DNA from: Gnomoniopsis sp. IMI 355080
Taxonomy: Eukaryota > Ascomycota > Sordariomycetes > Diaporthales > Gnomoniaceae
DNA: 64,000 nucleotides
Direction: 5' to 3'
Assembly: GCA_027946555.1 (NCBI GenBank)
Contig: JAPEVC010000128.1
Location: 40,848-104,847 of the forward strand
The translations under genes and the position numbers were made by a program. This document shows, in pieces, positions 34,069 through 45,617 of this stretch; the first letter of the stretch is position 1, and every line of letters begins with the position of its first letter. The notes beneath the pieces are model-generated. The model did no database searches. It worked only from the letters and a program-made list of their open reading frames with translations, and was not told the DNA's origin.

Positions 34069-36606
34069 TCAAAACTCGCCACCCGACAAGGCCACCACAC
34101 TCGGCACCCTATGGCGCGCAGGGATACTGCCGCTCCTCCTCTTTTTGCCCACCGGAATGGGCGGCAGCGCCTTATTTGGTGGCGGCGCGGGCGGCGGGCC
34201 CGCAGGCAGGGCAGGCTGCGGCAATTGCGGCATGCTCCGTCTGTTACTTAGACAGCTACCGTCTGACCCGGAGTGCGTGTGGCCAGGGACAGACAACCTC
34301 GACCCCTTGAATGGAGCCACCGTGAAAGCGTCGTCGCAGTGGTCGGACTGCGTGGAACGGTGGGCCGTGTTGTTCGTGAAGACGGAGACGGAGCCCCGGC
34401 GTGGCGCCGAGGAGAGGTTGTACATGCTAGCACGCTTTTGTGCGGCCATGGCGCGCTGGATGGGGGAGCGCGAGCGGGTCGGAGACTGCAAGCCAGCAGG
34501 TTCGATTGGAGTAATGTCGTGTGGGATGTCGTTGGCAGAGAGGGGAGGCTCACGCATGGGTGAGTGCATGCGTGGCGGCGCGTCGTCCCAGAGAGAATGA
34601 TCTGCTGGACGGAGAGAGTTCATGGACGCGTATTTGGTAATAGAGACCTGGAAGGATGTAACATTGGATTGGCGGCTTGAGGCTCGCGACGGTAGGTCAT
34701 ATCCCAGCTTGTCGGACTCGCGAGCCCAGCTGGCGAACATGGAAGGACTGTCAGGTGGCGCAGGGCTATCAAAGCCCTCATTACTGTCCATTGGGTTGGA
34801 CGGAGATAACCGAGACGGCGATGGAGTGTCCGCGACGATGGACAAGGGACGCGTGAAGCCTAATGTTGGGGGTGGTGGGCGCCTGGGCCTACGAGGGGGC
34901 CTACCGGGTGCTGCTGTGGCGTGAGCAATGTGGACAGCTTCCGAGGCCGTATGGCTTGCTGCGCGACGCCGTTGAGGGAGGCTGAAGTTTGGCGGCTCCT
35001 GCACCACGGAGAGCGACGAGTGCTGCCGGTGGGCCGGATGTTGGCGATTGTTGTCAAGGAAGATGTTGGATGTTCTGTAAGACTGACGACGGTTATCGAT
35101 CTCGGTAGCGTTGGGCCGCAGCTGGACGTCCTCCTGCTCTTCAGCCACCGGGGTGCTTTCGTCGGAAGGATGGCTGCCCTGGCTTACACTGCCAAAGCTA
35201 TCTCGGAGGGGGGAATTGCATGCCGAGGAGTCGGAAGTGATGATGGTCCTGGCTGCTGACATGAATGAGAACCGATTGCTGCTGTCCCGCAGACCATCGA
35301 GTTGTCGACCATCCTGAGAGACAAAGCTATTCGATGCAGAATTGTCGTCAAAGGTATGGTCTGGCATCAGCTCAGATAGTGTTGCATCCAAGTGCAGCTC
35401 TGGGCCATCAAAGGTGATCGATGCATCCCATCGCAGGTCTGGCATGCTGCCAATACGTCCAAAGTTCGGGTCTCTTATTACTGGTGCTCTCCCAGTTGGC
35501 GAGGTGGGCGAGGATTCCACGCGAGGCTGGTCATCATCCTGCCTCGGAGTGCCAGTCTCCGTCAAGGGCGCCCTGCCTCCAAGGACTTCGATTTCCCTCC
35601 GCAGCAATGACATCCAGCTATCCATGTCAGCCGCGTTCTCAAAAATCATGAGCATGTCTGACGCCTGGCGCCTCTCCTTCTCTCGGAGGCCGAACTTCCC
35701 CAGCAGAGACCTCGTATCGTGACTGGTCAAAGCGCCGTCCTCGAAGACCGAGGAAACTTGCAGTACCCAATGTTTGCCAGGGATTACGTCGCTCGCAAAA
35801 GCAGCCGAGTCCTTCGTGAGTTGCACTACCTTTTCCGGCAAGCAGTCATGCGGCCCGTCGCCGGCATACTGCAGTAAATAGCCAGATGTGACCAGAATGT
35901 AGATCTTGGTCGTCCAGTCCAGCTTGAAGGACGAGCTATTGCGCCTATGACGTTTCTTGGCCATGGCAACAAACACATCCTTGTCGTCGCCCAGATCTGG
36001 ATGGCTGATAGTCGACAGCATCTCCTTCTTGTTGTGTATCCGCAGGAGGTGGTCGGCCTGGAGACAAGCCGGCAGGGTGGCAGTACGCACAGCTTGTGGC
36101 CATGCTTGGAAAAGCGGTACCGGGTCCCATGAGGTCGTTGCAAGTGAGCCTTTCCTCCTGCCGTTCGCGGCCATGGTTGGTGATGGAAATGGCTGCGCAG
36201 AGGTTGGTGATTTTAGCCCGGCGGTCTGCGGTCTGGTTACTGTATCGGCATCTTTGGTCGCACTCCTCAGGTGAACCTCCGACTTCAAACCTTGCGGCTG
36301 TAGATCGTAAGGTACTCCACCGATGGTTTCGCTGATCCCTTCTGAGTCATTGGAGTTATGGACATCTCGACCAGACCTCAAAGTCTCGGCCTCGGTGACT
36401 ACCCTGTGCCTTCCAAAGAGTCTTCCAAATGCTAGTCGTGATTCCCGTTTTCCTGACTTGGGGTGCTTGTCGCCGCGCGAAGCTCTGTTGTCCATGCTGG
36501 CCTTGATCTCCAAATCTGGGGGCCTCATCCTGCGTGACAGTTTGGCGGGCTGTGGGAAAGGCGCGTCTGTGTAATCGAAAGAACTTGCTAGGTCTGCCGT
36601 GGACAT
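34069..36606 (-). CDS. PH-domain protein, serine/proline-rich
   Basis: A single-exon gene of 845 residues starting MSTADLASS. Residues about 230-345 have the pattern of a pleckstrin homology domain, with strands KIYILVTSGYLLQY, HWVLQVSS and a final helix with the conserved Trp (DMDSWMSLLRREIE). PH domains usually bind phosphoinositides or proteins at membranes. The N-terminal 200 residues are basic and disordered; the C-terminal 480 are Ser/Pro/Arg-rich and include polyproline (PPAPPPNKALPPIP), a potential SH3 or profilin partner site. Homologues are common in ascomycetes and not functionally defined as far as I can tell. The 5' side opens on a 6-kb stretch without genes. Confidence 0.85.
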   Translation of the reverse strand: MSTADLASSFDYTDAPFPQPAKLSRRMRPPDLEIKASMDNRASRGDKHPKSGKRESRLAFGRLFGRHRVVTEAETLRSGRDVHNSNDSEGISETIGGVPYDLQPQGLKSEVHLRSATKDADTVTRPQTAGLKSPTSAQPFPSPTMAANGRRKGSLATTSWDPVPLFQAWPQAVRTATLPACLQADHLLRIHNKKEMLSTISHPDLGDDKDVFVAMAKKRHRRNSSSFKLDWTTKIYILVTSGYLLQYAGDGPHDCLPEKVVQLTKDSAAFASDVIPGKHWVLQVSSVFEDGALTSHDTRSLLGKFGLREKERRQASDMLMIFENAADMDSWMSLLRREIEVLGGRAPLTETGTPRQDDDQPRVESSPTSPTGRAPVIRDPNFGRIGSMPDLRWDASITFDGPELHLDATLSELMPDHTFDDNSASNSFVSQDGRQLDGLRDSSNRFSFMSAARTIITSDSSACNSPLRDSFGSVSQGSHPSDESTPVAEEQEDVQLRPNATEIDNRRQSYRTSNIFLDNNRQHPAHRQHSSLSVVQEPPNFSLPQRRRAASHTASEAVHIAHATAAPGRPPRRPRRPPPPTLGFTRPLSIVADTPSPSRLSPSNPMDSNEGFDSPAPPDSPSMFASWARESDKLGYDLPSRASSRQSNVTSFQVSITKYASMNSLRPADHSLWDDAPPRMHSPMREPPLSANDIPHDITPIEPAGLQSPTRSRSPIQRAMAAQKRASMYNLSSAPRRGSVSVFTNNTAHRSTQSDHCDDAFTVAPFKGSRLSVPGHTHSGSDGSCLSNRRSMPQLPQPALPAGPPPAPPPNKALPPIPVGKKRRSGSIPARHRVPSVVALSGGEF

Positions 36607-39600
36607 TGTTTATTGGTTTAGATTACGTGAGACGTGACGGTCAGTCCGAGTCTCAGGTTCAAGGGCGCTGCTGCTGCTGCTGCTGCTACTGTAAGTGGCT
36701 GCTCACAAGCAGTGGCTCTCATATGAGCGAGCGAGTGACGCAAATTCAAAGACAGAGAGCATGAGGTAACAAGAAACGCGTTCGAGACTCTTGAGAGCTG
36801 GCTGTTGACAACCGGCTATTGTTGAAATAAATGAGTGACAAGACAAGTGCCGTGGCACGGAAGCGACAGAACAGAGCCAGACCTAGTCCACATCCAGATC
36901 TGGTTCAGATCAGCTCGTCGGGTTATGAAGCTGGTGGTAGTTGGGTGTAAACAACAGTCCCAGGCAGGATAGGATGTTTCAGCCAGATCCCCGTAAGGCA
37001 GCCAGAAGTGGACAGACTAGTCGGGCGGCTGCAACAAGTTTGTCGATAGGGTCGCGCAGAGTCTGTAGCCACCTAACAAGAGGTCCTTGAAACAGGTAGA
37101 GACTCTATCTGGGAGAGTCTGGGAGTATCGGCGCTTCTTGGGATGTAACTTTTGTTTTAGGGCAATTCGGTTAGACTGGCGCCAGGTGAGACGAGGCTTG
37201 AAATGGCAGCTTCAGAGAGACTAGCTTTCCGCACACCGAAATACGAATTCAAAGAGGGACAGAGAAGAGAAAATGAGAAAAAAGCTTCCTTCAGTCTGCA
37301 CGGGAAAAGCTGAGAGAGGTATGCCGGCGGTACGAGACGGAGGGAAGACTCATAAATTGCAATGACGAAGTCTTGTATCTTGGGGGAATTCCTGTCGAGG
37401 GCCCGGAGGAGGACTAGGAAAACATTGGGAAGGGTAGCCATGACTGGGGCATGCCAGGTTAGAGGTGGGGGTGTGCAGCGTGTGTGCAGCGTCGTACTGG
37501 ATGGCCCTTGCTCGTCCAGGGCGCTGGAAGAACCTTACCATTGCCTGCGTGGTGGCGTGAATGACATCCCGGAAGCCCTGGCCGCGGGACCGGGGCCCTC
37601 CAGGCACAGCACAGACGGCAGCAGGGTCTGGGAATGGACACAGATGCATGGAATGTAGCCTCCTTGTTCCCCGCGCGGCTCGTTGATAGCCGCAGAGTCT
37701 GACTCTCTGTTTTTTTTTTTTGCTTCCTTCTCTCCCTCTCTCTCTCTGTCGCTCTCTTGCTTCTTGTGCGAGTGGGTCGACCGCTATGTGATACAAGTAC
37801 TTCAACCGGCTCTCTTGGGCATTGCCGTGTGTTTCTGTGCTTCTTCTGTACCCTCAAGCAACACCAACAACGGCCAGCCATATCCTCCCACGTCCCGGAA
37901 AACAGCCGTGCAATGTGATCCCGTATCCTCCGTAGGGGAATACAGGCAGTTCAGTCATAGCGGTGGGAGATACGACTCTACCACAAAGGGTAATAATGTA
38001 GTAAAGACACAGGCCACACGAAAGTCACTGACGTCGCATGGCGATGATGGCCCCGGCTGCAATAATAGTGACAGCTCATAGTCGGGACAATCATTTCATG
38101 CTTTAGCCTCAGCCGCTGGCCAGGCCCTGCAAGGATACAAGGACATTCTTGCATTCAGCAATCAGACTCTGGCGTCGCGATCTCGCTCCCGAGTCGACCA
38201 CTGAGGGAAAAACCAAGTTGCATGAGCTATCAAGAACGCGCTTGGCTGGCCAAAGGCTAAAATAAACCCTCACGACCAGCGACGCGTCTTGATATTCTGA
38301 TAACTTGACCCGTCACTGACTTGACGTCGCTCAAGTTTGCCTCATCGTCTGAATCGTTGTGGTTACTCACGATTTGTATATGTTAGGGTAATAAGCAACA
38401 TCGCCTCACTTTCTCGTGTAGTAGATAGGGATAGGCTTGATCGAAGACGTTCGACGAATATGGATGATGAGTTGATGGACTGCGGGGCATTCAATCTGAC
38501 CTGCTGACCAGAGATCTCCATCGTGACGGGCGGCTGCAAGGTTGATTAACAGCCCAGTTTCTCTTCTCAGCATCCCAGCCTGTTGACGAGCCGTACGATT
38601 CCTGCCTCCGGTCTCTTACGCCCCTGGTCCTAGGCATATCCAGTACTTCACCCGGGACAGGTCACGGCGTCGTCCAAGCCGTCGAAGTGAATACTACATG
38701 CCATCCTAGGGATTTCTAAGGCATAGCTATCCGGATGGCACATTTTTGGGAAAAGGCGATCTTGTCAACCAGAATGGTCTAGAGTTGATTGATTCGGGCG
38801 ATCATTGTGTCTCTGTATCTCTTCGACCCTCGCCGGATCCCGATTCGGAAGCCAGCCCGAAACAGGCAATCCAGAACGCCATCCACACCCTTAGTCCCCC
38901 ACGTTGACGACTTCGTCAGTACATAGTCGAACGCTCCACCTCTCTCGTTGCACAATTACCCACAGTAGTCTGTAATTCAGAAGATCGTGCGTGCCGAACC
39001 ATATTCCGTCGGCTCCCCGTCGGCCAAGATGGAAATCTCTCACGCGCAAAAACCAAAAGTTTCCCCGGCCCCAGATCCTTGGCATTGATTGCCTGCGAAG
39101 ATCGATGGGGTCGGACGGCCGCTTCCAGCTGCCCTGCAATCAAAATGAAGTTTTGAACAGAAAAAGAAAATTTGGTGGGACCCGGCGCCGTCAGCCCTGC
39201 TTCCTGAGCTGCAGGCAGGAGTTCTCGCCAACGAGGCTGTTCAGTCTCCTCTCTCGCGAATCAAATCTCCGGGCGCTATCGCTTTTTCGTCTCTCAAAGT
39301 TAGACCATATCAGATTTTTGTGCAAAACTCAATCCATCCCTCCGCGGCCGGGTTTCCTGGCCTGGGGCCGTCTTAGCAGCAGCACAAGAGATCCCACTAC
39401 TCCTCCTTTTGTTGAGCTGCCTAAATGCAAAAGTTCGTCGAGCCCCTGTAATATTGCAATATGGAAGTCTTCCCTGCCCACAGACGCTCATTCCAAAGCT
39501 GTGGATTACCAGGCTCCAAATTCACATTGCTGACGGTAACACAGTCCGATTCCCAGAGTAACTTCAGGCTCCACTCCGCTTCACACTGTCCCACCCAGCA

Positions 39601-42600
39601 GTGGGGATTCAAGATTCAGCAAAGGTTCCTTTGCCAGATCCACGGATTGCAGGGTCCGCACGGGACGTTGATGATGAGACCGGGGAAGGGGAGCACTGCG
39701 ACAGGGTCAAGGGGAAGTGCTTTTCAGCCTCCTCGACAACCTTTGTCATTACGAGAACATGCCACTTTTCCCTTCCAATTGTGTACTTTCTGCTCGTGCC
39801 ATGGCTTTTAAGGTTAGGAGTGTTGTACGCATACAGAAGCACAAACTTGAGTGGTCGCAGCACGATAACGTCGTGTACGAGGTGACTGCACGAAGAACAG
39901 TAGGACCACGCAAGCGAGCATGCGGAAGGCGTTGGGTACTGTACGGAGTATGTGTGCTGTCTCAAGATAGCGCCTCACACCACCAATCCCGCCCCCGGTG
40001 TTGACTATATTCCTCGCTGCTAAGAACGACAGCAGCCGCGCAGTCTACTGCACCTCGCCTGCGCGTGCCGCAGGGGATGGTCGGTGGTCTTCCCTCATGC
40101 CACGTACACCGAGACTGTACCAATTTCATCGCAACCTTTGACTGTCACAGCGTCAAGTTGAGCAGGGGACGGTAATAGAAAGTCACCAGACGCCAGCTGT
40201 CAAGGCACCACCACGAACCAAAAAACTTTCCGCTCGCTACATAGTATATGTCTTTCGCTTACAGGCGTCGCACGGCAGCACGCTACTGCCCCAACTTCTT
40301 CATGCGGGTGACTGCTGCTGGTTCGTAATGGGAGCCAATGTTACGACATTACGACCGAGGCCAATGCATGTCTCTGCCTTGTTGCGCGCGTGGAGGTCAT
40401 GCCCGATCCCGCAGGCTCTCCTTTTTGTCCGGGAAATCGTGCTGGGCTTGCGACCTGGGGAAAGGCCTCGAAATACATTTTTCTCCGTGGATTAATTAGA
40501 TGAAGCTACTGCCTACAGGCTCAAGAGCGAGCTTTCTTCGACAGATTTATTGCATGGGTCGATCGAAAAAACCCGGCACAAGGGACCAATAAATCTGATT
40601 CCAGACGAGGCCCGAAGTCAATTCGAAAGTCGAATCAGACGTGGCCTAGCCTAGCCTAAGCGTAGCCATGTAACGCACCTGGACCTTGACAACGGTTCTT
40701 TTTTTCCAGCCTCGTAACTCGCAGCCCGGCTTTGAGGGGCATGTATCCGTTTATTTAGTTACCACCCGTACCTTGCAGTAGCGTCGTTTCCGAAGGTTGG
40801 GGGTCCGGTTCATGTAAAGACACACGGACGCCGGGCTAGCGAGACTCGAACCCGCAATTAGGAATGGATAGTCTGTAGAGTCTTTCTTTTGGTGCAGCAA
40901 TTTTCGATCGTCGAGCTACAAACAGCGCGCGTCAGCCACGTTGCCTAGATGAACGCTTTCTTTTGCTCAAATGGCACGGTGCGCGCGATCTCGAACGCAT
41001 TGACTGCATACTGCCAAAAAGATCGTATGCAAAAAATCGCTTCTGCCAGCGGAAATGTTCCCCGATTGTCAGATCTAGAATCTGTCAGTTCATCTTGCTT
41101 TGGATCTGGTCAGAAGCAGATACACCAGGGGTCGCAATGTAACAGTCGAAACAACCCGGTCAACCCTCTACGTACTAAGTAGTGTTCCGTAGATGAAAGA
41201 AAAGAGTGAAGCATGGTGCGCCCGACACGCAAAGTTGCATCATTGGACCCGCGATACATTCAGCAGCTGGCTGGGACTCCAAGGTACCATAGTATCATTG
41301 AACCTTACGGTTGATACGAGAGTCTTGTTAAAATGCGACAGCGAGTGCCGATATTCAACTCAGTACCCAAGCTGCTTCGGGCTGGCGATTTTTTTGCGAT
41401 ACCGTGTTCTAGTGCTTCCCAAAGCCGGGTCGGCGTGCCGTGCTATCTAGCTTGGCACAAGTACGGATAGAGATTGAAGGGGACAAACGGGCAATTAGGG
41501 CACCATAGTAATTCGTTGATTTCTCGCCAGGATGCGAGTCTTTCTTACATGACGCCAATGAAAGTTTGGTGAGTAAAAAGTTTGAGACTGGCACGCATCG
41601 TGTCAACTCAAACGGTTAGTTTTGTCGCGGCGGTCCAACGAACGATGTGACCCTGTGACAGGGAGAAGGTTTGAGCGGCGGTAGGACGCTGGGATGGTGC
41701 GTGTGATGTACAGTACATCCGTACAGTAGCTTGGATCTTTCCCCATCCTATTCACGTGCCATTTTGCTTGAGCTGGCGAGGGAAACGGTCGCTGCAAACT
41801 TCCGACGCGAAAAATTGTCATCGCGAAGGCGACGCGTCGTTCATCTGGTCCAAAACGCGGGTGTGAGTTTAGATGCTGACGGAAAGCTCGGAAAGATTGA
41901 TGGTGTTGACTAGCCAGCGCCAGCAATCCAGACCAATCGCATGGAAAATCAAAACTCATAAGGAGTTGTTGGTAGGTTGACTGGATAGCAAGTGGGGTCC
42001 CAGCTCCGGCCTTGACGCCGATGGTGGCAGGAGCGTGATGTCGGCCACCAACCACGAGCTGTTTTTGTCTCATGGGCAACAATACTATGTGGACTCGACG
42101 ACAAGGTGGCTGATCAGGTGTAGTGAAGAGGCTATATGCTGAACTGTGGCTTCTTTAGGCTATTGCTCTATTGCTCTGAATATGAGGTCTGGACAACCTC
42201 GACAAATTGAGGTGAGGGTGTCTGGCGTTTGTGGCGCGCTGCCCACGAGACTGTCAGCACCCGAAGGCTTGGAACTGTATTAATGAGAAACGCGGATTGG
42301 TCTTGGTTGGAAGTCATCTGCTCCTGGAGTGGATCTCACTATATTCCAAGCAAGCCATCCTCCTTGAACCCTTCAACGTCGACCATGAATGTGCACTTTT
42401 GTTCGAGGGCTTGTGAGGGTCAGTGGTATGATGGTGGCGTCCAAGCTGCTGGCAGCTGGTGCTTCTGATGTTCGTCCCATACCAAGCGAAGGCTCTCGGA
42501 CGTTCAGTTGGGTCCTCGTGGTCAGGTGGTGCTCTTGGTAGTTGCGCCAAGGTCAGTATGACACACTGAGAAAAGGCTCGTCTCAATCTTGATCTTAGTG

Positions 42601-42697
42601 TCAAATTGAGGAATTGCTTACGAATTGGGTGCTGGGCTGATGAGGACTTGAGTGTAAAATTAGGAATTTGTTCGAGTTGGTAGAGAAGGTCAGCTGC
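36607..42697. other. Six-kilobase stretch without a supportable gene
   Basis: This is the longest gene-poor stretch in the window, between divergent starts at 36606 and 42698. Open frames reach 180 codons (38991-39533) but have compositions unlike real proteins here, and overlapping frames occur on both strands. A trinucleotide GCT repeat lies near the PH gene, and a CT-rich run near 37712-37760. Promoters, long leaders, non-coding RNAs or intron-rich small genes could be hidden here. Confidence 0.5.
36667..36688. repeat. GCT trinucleotide repeat
   Basis: About seven GCT units some 60 bases upstream of the PH-domain start codon, probably in its leader, where it reads as AGC/CAG on the transcript. 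Confidence 0.85.
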
Positions 42698-43734
42698 ATG
42701 TCTACAGTTTCCAATGGAAGTTCATGTGGCGCCACTTTCAAGAAGCTCTATCCCGGTCCCCCGCGCAAGACGTCACGGCCAGCAACGGCAGTCATCGGCG
42801 TCGCTCCTTCTCACACAACAATCGAACAAATTCGCCGTCAACATCTGACGGAAGAAGAAAGAGCTTTCCCAGGGCCCTGGAACCATTTCAAACCCATGCC
42901 CGACCTCAACTCTCTCCCTCCCTCGACCCGCTCACCTCCCCCGCCGCCCACACCGAGCTCAACAGCATCGCTGCCACCATCGTCTTCCTTCGCCACTATG
43001 TCGCTGTCGTCGCCCACCAACGACTCGGACGCCATCCCGTCTCGCCCACATCGCCATCGTCAACCTAGTTCTCCATCACCATCTCTATCCCCAAGCCGTA
43101 GCGCTGCGACCTCTCTGCAGGCCGCCGCTGCAGTCAATGCCGGCTTGCATCATGGCTCCAGACGTTCGTGATTCAGCCCTAGTCATGTATTTAGATCTAT
43201 GCGTTCTGCTAACTCCCTCTTCTAGGCTCCTCTGGCTCTCTCTCCCGTCAAGCTACAACTTCCTCAAGAGATGCCCGTCGCCAGTCTCAAGTCCTAATGA
43301 ACCTACAACTCAACGATCCTGCTATTCCGGGCCCCGGCGAGATGCGCCATGAAACCAACACCCGTCGCAGCAGCAATGTATCTAGCCCTGTTGCTCTCTC
43401 GTCCTCCTCGCCATTCCTCATAGCCAGCGGCGGCGATCCCAATCATACACGCTCCCCTAGTTTGGGGGAACTACACCAGGAAATGGAAGCGGAGCAAGAG
43501 GCTTCTGTCAATCGGCTGCTTGTCCAAATTCGCGAACAACAAGTCCAGATACGGCAGCTTCAACAAGATCAATCTAGTGCCATCGCTGGTGACGACTCCT
43601 CAGAGACTGCCTTCTACCAGGCCGAAACATCCATGCTCGTCAGAGAAAATCAAATGCTACGCCATCGTGTGAGGGAGTTGGAGCGGCAACTGGAGGGTTT
43701 TACTCGTGAGCAGCCCAAGGAAGAAGGGACTTGA
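42698..43734 (+). CDS. Ser/Pro-rich protein with C-terminal coiled coil, function unknown
   Basis: Exons 42698-43163 and 43226-43734 give 324 residues. The intron is 62 bases with a non-consensus donor GTTCGT and acceptor TTCTAG; the frame is continuous across it (HHGSRR to SSGSLSRQ). The N-terminal 80 residues have a conserved look (RRQHLTEEERAFPGPWNHFKP). The middle is Ser/Pro-rich and disordered. Residues about 250-315 are heptad-like (VNRLLVQIREQQVQIRQLQQ, then LVRENQMLRHRVRELERQL) and should form a coiled coil. I cannot name a family. The start is the first in-frame ATG; an earlier exon is possible. Confidence 0.7.
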
Positions 43735-44771
43735 TGGCAATTGGTTGGCAAGGACACGGCGTTTATGATTCATATGGAGGGAAAGGCGTAAAAGGAATAC
43801 CCAAGCACAACCTACCACACCTCGATTATACTATTCACACCTACATTTACAGCATCCACAGTGGAGTTGACAGATCTTCACAGAGTGAATTGGTCGATTG
43901 TCTTCTGAGAGTGAATGCCAAAGTGAAACAAAGAGACCGAGAGATTGTCTTACCCTAGCTGCAAGACTACCTGACATCCAAGATGGCAATATGATTGCAT
44001 GTTAAGTTGAGAGTTAGTTGCCGCTAAAGATTATGCAGTTGTGTCCTGTAGAAGTGCATAGGACTGACTAAATAAGCTTTCGGCATTGACCATGAGCCTC
44101 AAGAGAATTTCGAATAGTGTTGAGATAGCTGATATTTGACCATCCATACACGGCCATGCTGATCTCAGACATTTATGACATGAGCATCGCTTGCGTGATC
44201 GAGAACTGGGAGTTCAACCCGTTGTACGGACAATAGGTGTTGGTAACCCCATTCTGAAATTGTCAAACAAGGAACGCATGGCAGTGATGGGTTTTAGGGA
44301 GCGACTCCAGATAGTTGTGCTGAGGATGTGCTCCCCATGAGCATCAATCATGATACAGTCGTAGGTCTTCATCCTGTCAATTCGTCATCCTGTCAGGTTG
44401 TGAACCCCTGGGGACTGGAGGTCCTGGATGAGCTCGAGGAAGTTCAGTCTAAGTGGATGATAATTTCCCAAGTGTCCATTTACATAAGTATATCTTACCT
44501 GACAGACACCTTACCCCTAGTTCGAAAGCACAGAATAGACACATTGCAGAATAGTTGATATCTGTGGCTGTTTGTTCATGCTGGTGAATTTCACTTGATC
44601 CCCACAATCCAACCTACCCTGTGTCCAACTTCAAAGCGACGGGCAAACTCACATCTTTTTCACTTCATCAGACACTTTTGGAGTCTTCTCTCAGGCACAC
44701 CCAAACGACGAACACTTACAACACGACGAGGACCACAATCACTACTTGAGAAATACAAACCAAGTCACGCT
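43735..44771. other. Intergenic region
   Basis: About 1 kb between the coiled-coil gene and the decayed small secreted protein gene. Only short frames were seen. Confidence 0.5.
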
Positions 44772-45166
44772 ATGACAAGTATGTCTTCAAGAGTCCAGGT
44801 GTTCACACTTCGACTGACTTTCTTTCCCAGTGTTCGGCAATATGATCCTCATGGCTATTGCCATTCTCGCTGTCCTCGCCATCGTCACCCAGTCGACCTC
44901 CAGTCACCATCCCAGCACCTCTGTCATTGCCATGCCCAACACCACCGTCAACGGCCTGTCTAACGCCTCACTCTCGATGCCACCTCCAAGGCTCTGAGGC
45001 CTCGGCCTCCTTTTGCGACGACCTCTACTTCACCAACAACTGCGGTATCTAGGTGGACATCTACAAGTCCGGCTGCCTGGAACTTGAGTATATGGGGGGC
45101 CGTTGGGACTCGGGAATCGTCGTGAGCAAGAGACAAATGGAGAGTGCTCTGACGATCAGAAGATGA
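44772..45166 (+). pseudogene. Decayed small secreted cysteine-containing protein gene (candidate)
   Basis: ATG at 44772, then a 52-base intron with good splice sites (GTATGT at 44779, CCCAG ending 44830), leads to a hydrophobic signal-like segment (MILMAIAILAVLAIV). The frame then ends in a stop at 44995 after 57 codons. In the +1 frame, starting just before that stop, there is protein-like sequence ASFCDDLYFTNNCGI, one in-frame stop (45050-45052) and then VDIYKSGCLELEYMGG up to 45166. The cysteine spacing is like small secreted fungal proteins with crystallin-like folds. So one frameshift and one stop appear to break a gene of about 100-130 codons. Alternatively the 57-codon product is real and the rest is chance. 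Confidence 0.5.
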
Positions 45167-45617
45167 TGGGTTTAGTTGGGCTGTCTTCTCTGAGAGCGTT
45201 TGGTCTAGTATGACGGCAGAGCAAATAATAATGATTAGAGCTGTTGATAAAGCACCTGCGTTTTACATATTTTAAGGACCTGCGAGTTCGGTGCTCTGAC
45301 CGTGGACAAGTTTGTAGAAAAGGTCACACTCCGGTGTCGAGCATACCAATAGAGGAGACTCACAAGATGTTGTATAACAGAGCAGCCGAACCGTGACATA
45401 CTTCTGGAAACAAGTGGAATCTATCATCTCGGTCCCATGACTAGGCCTCATCTTGTGATCAAAGCCCATTCCTGGCAGGAGAAACGCACTGTTGTTTTGG
45501 ATTTCGCCTTTCATGGGGTATCATAATTCATACTGAAGAGCCACCGCCAGCATCAACATCACAGCCTCTGACTACCAAGCACCAAAACACAGAAACACCT
45601 TGACCCAGCCCCGAATT
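45167..45617. other. Intergenic region
   Basis: Convergent flank between the decayed small gene and FYV7. Nothing recognisable was seen. Confidence 0.5.

Noticed and set aside
33591..34100. A 169-codon minus-strand frame with many aromatic residues
   Set aside because: It lies in the 3' region of the PH-domain gene and looks like translated AT-rich leader or trailer DNA.
38991..39533. A 180-codon plus-strand frame
   Set aside because: No domain, odd composition and competing frames; kept as part of the gene-free stretch.
40833..40925. tRNA-like patch with a T-arm-like GCGGGTTCGAGTCTCGC on the minus strand
   Set aside because: The T stem pairs only with a G-T pair, and no matching 5' acceptor strand or anticodon arm could be found.
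41603..42082. A 159-codon minus-strand frame
   Set aside because: No recognisable feature or splice partner; treated as chance.
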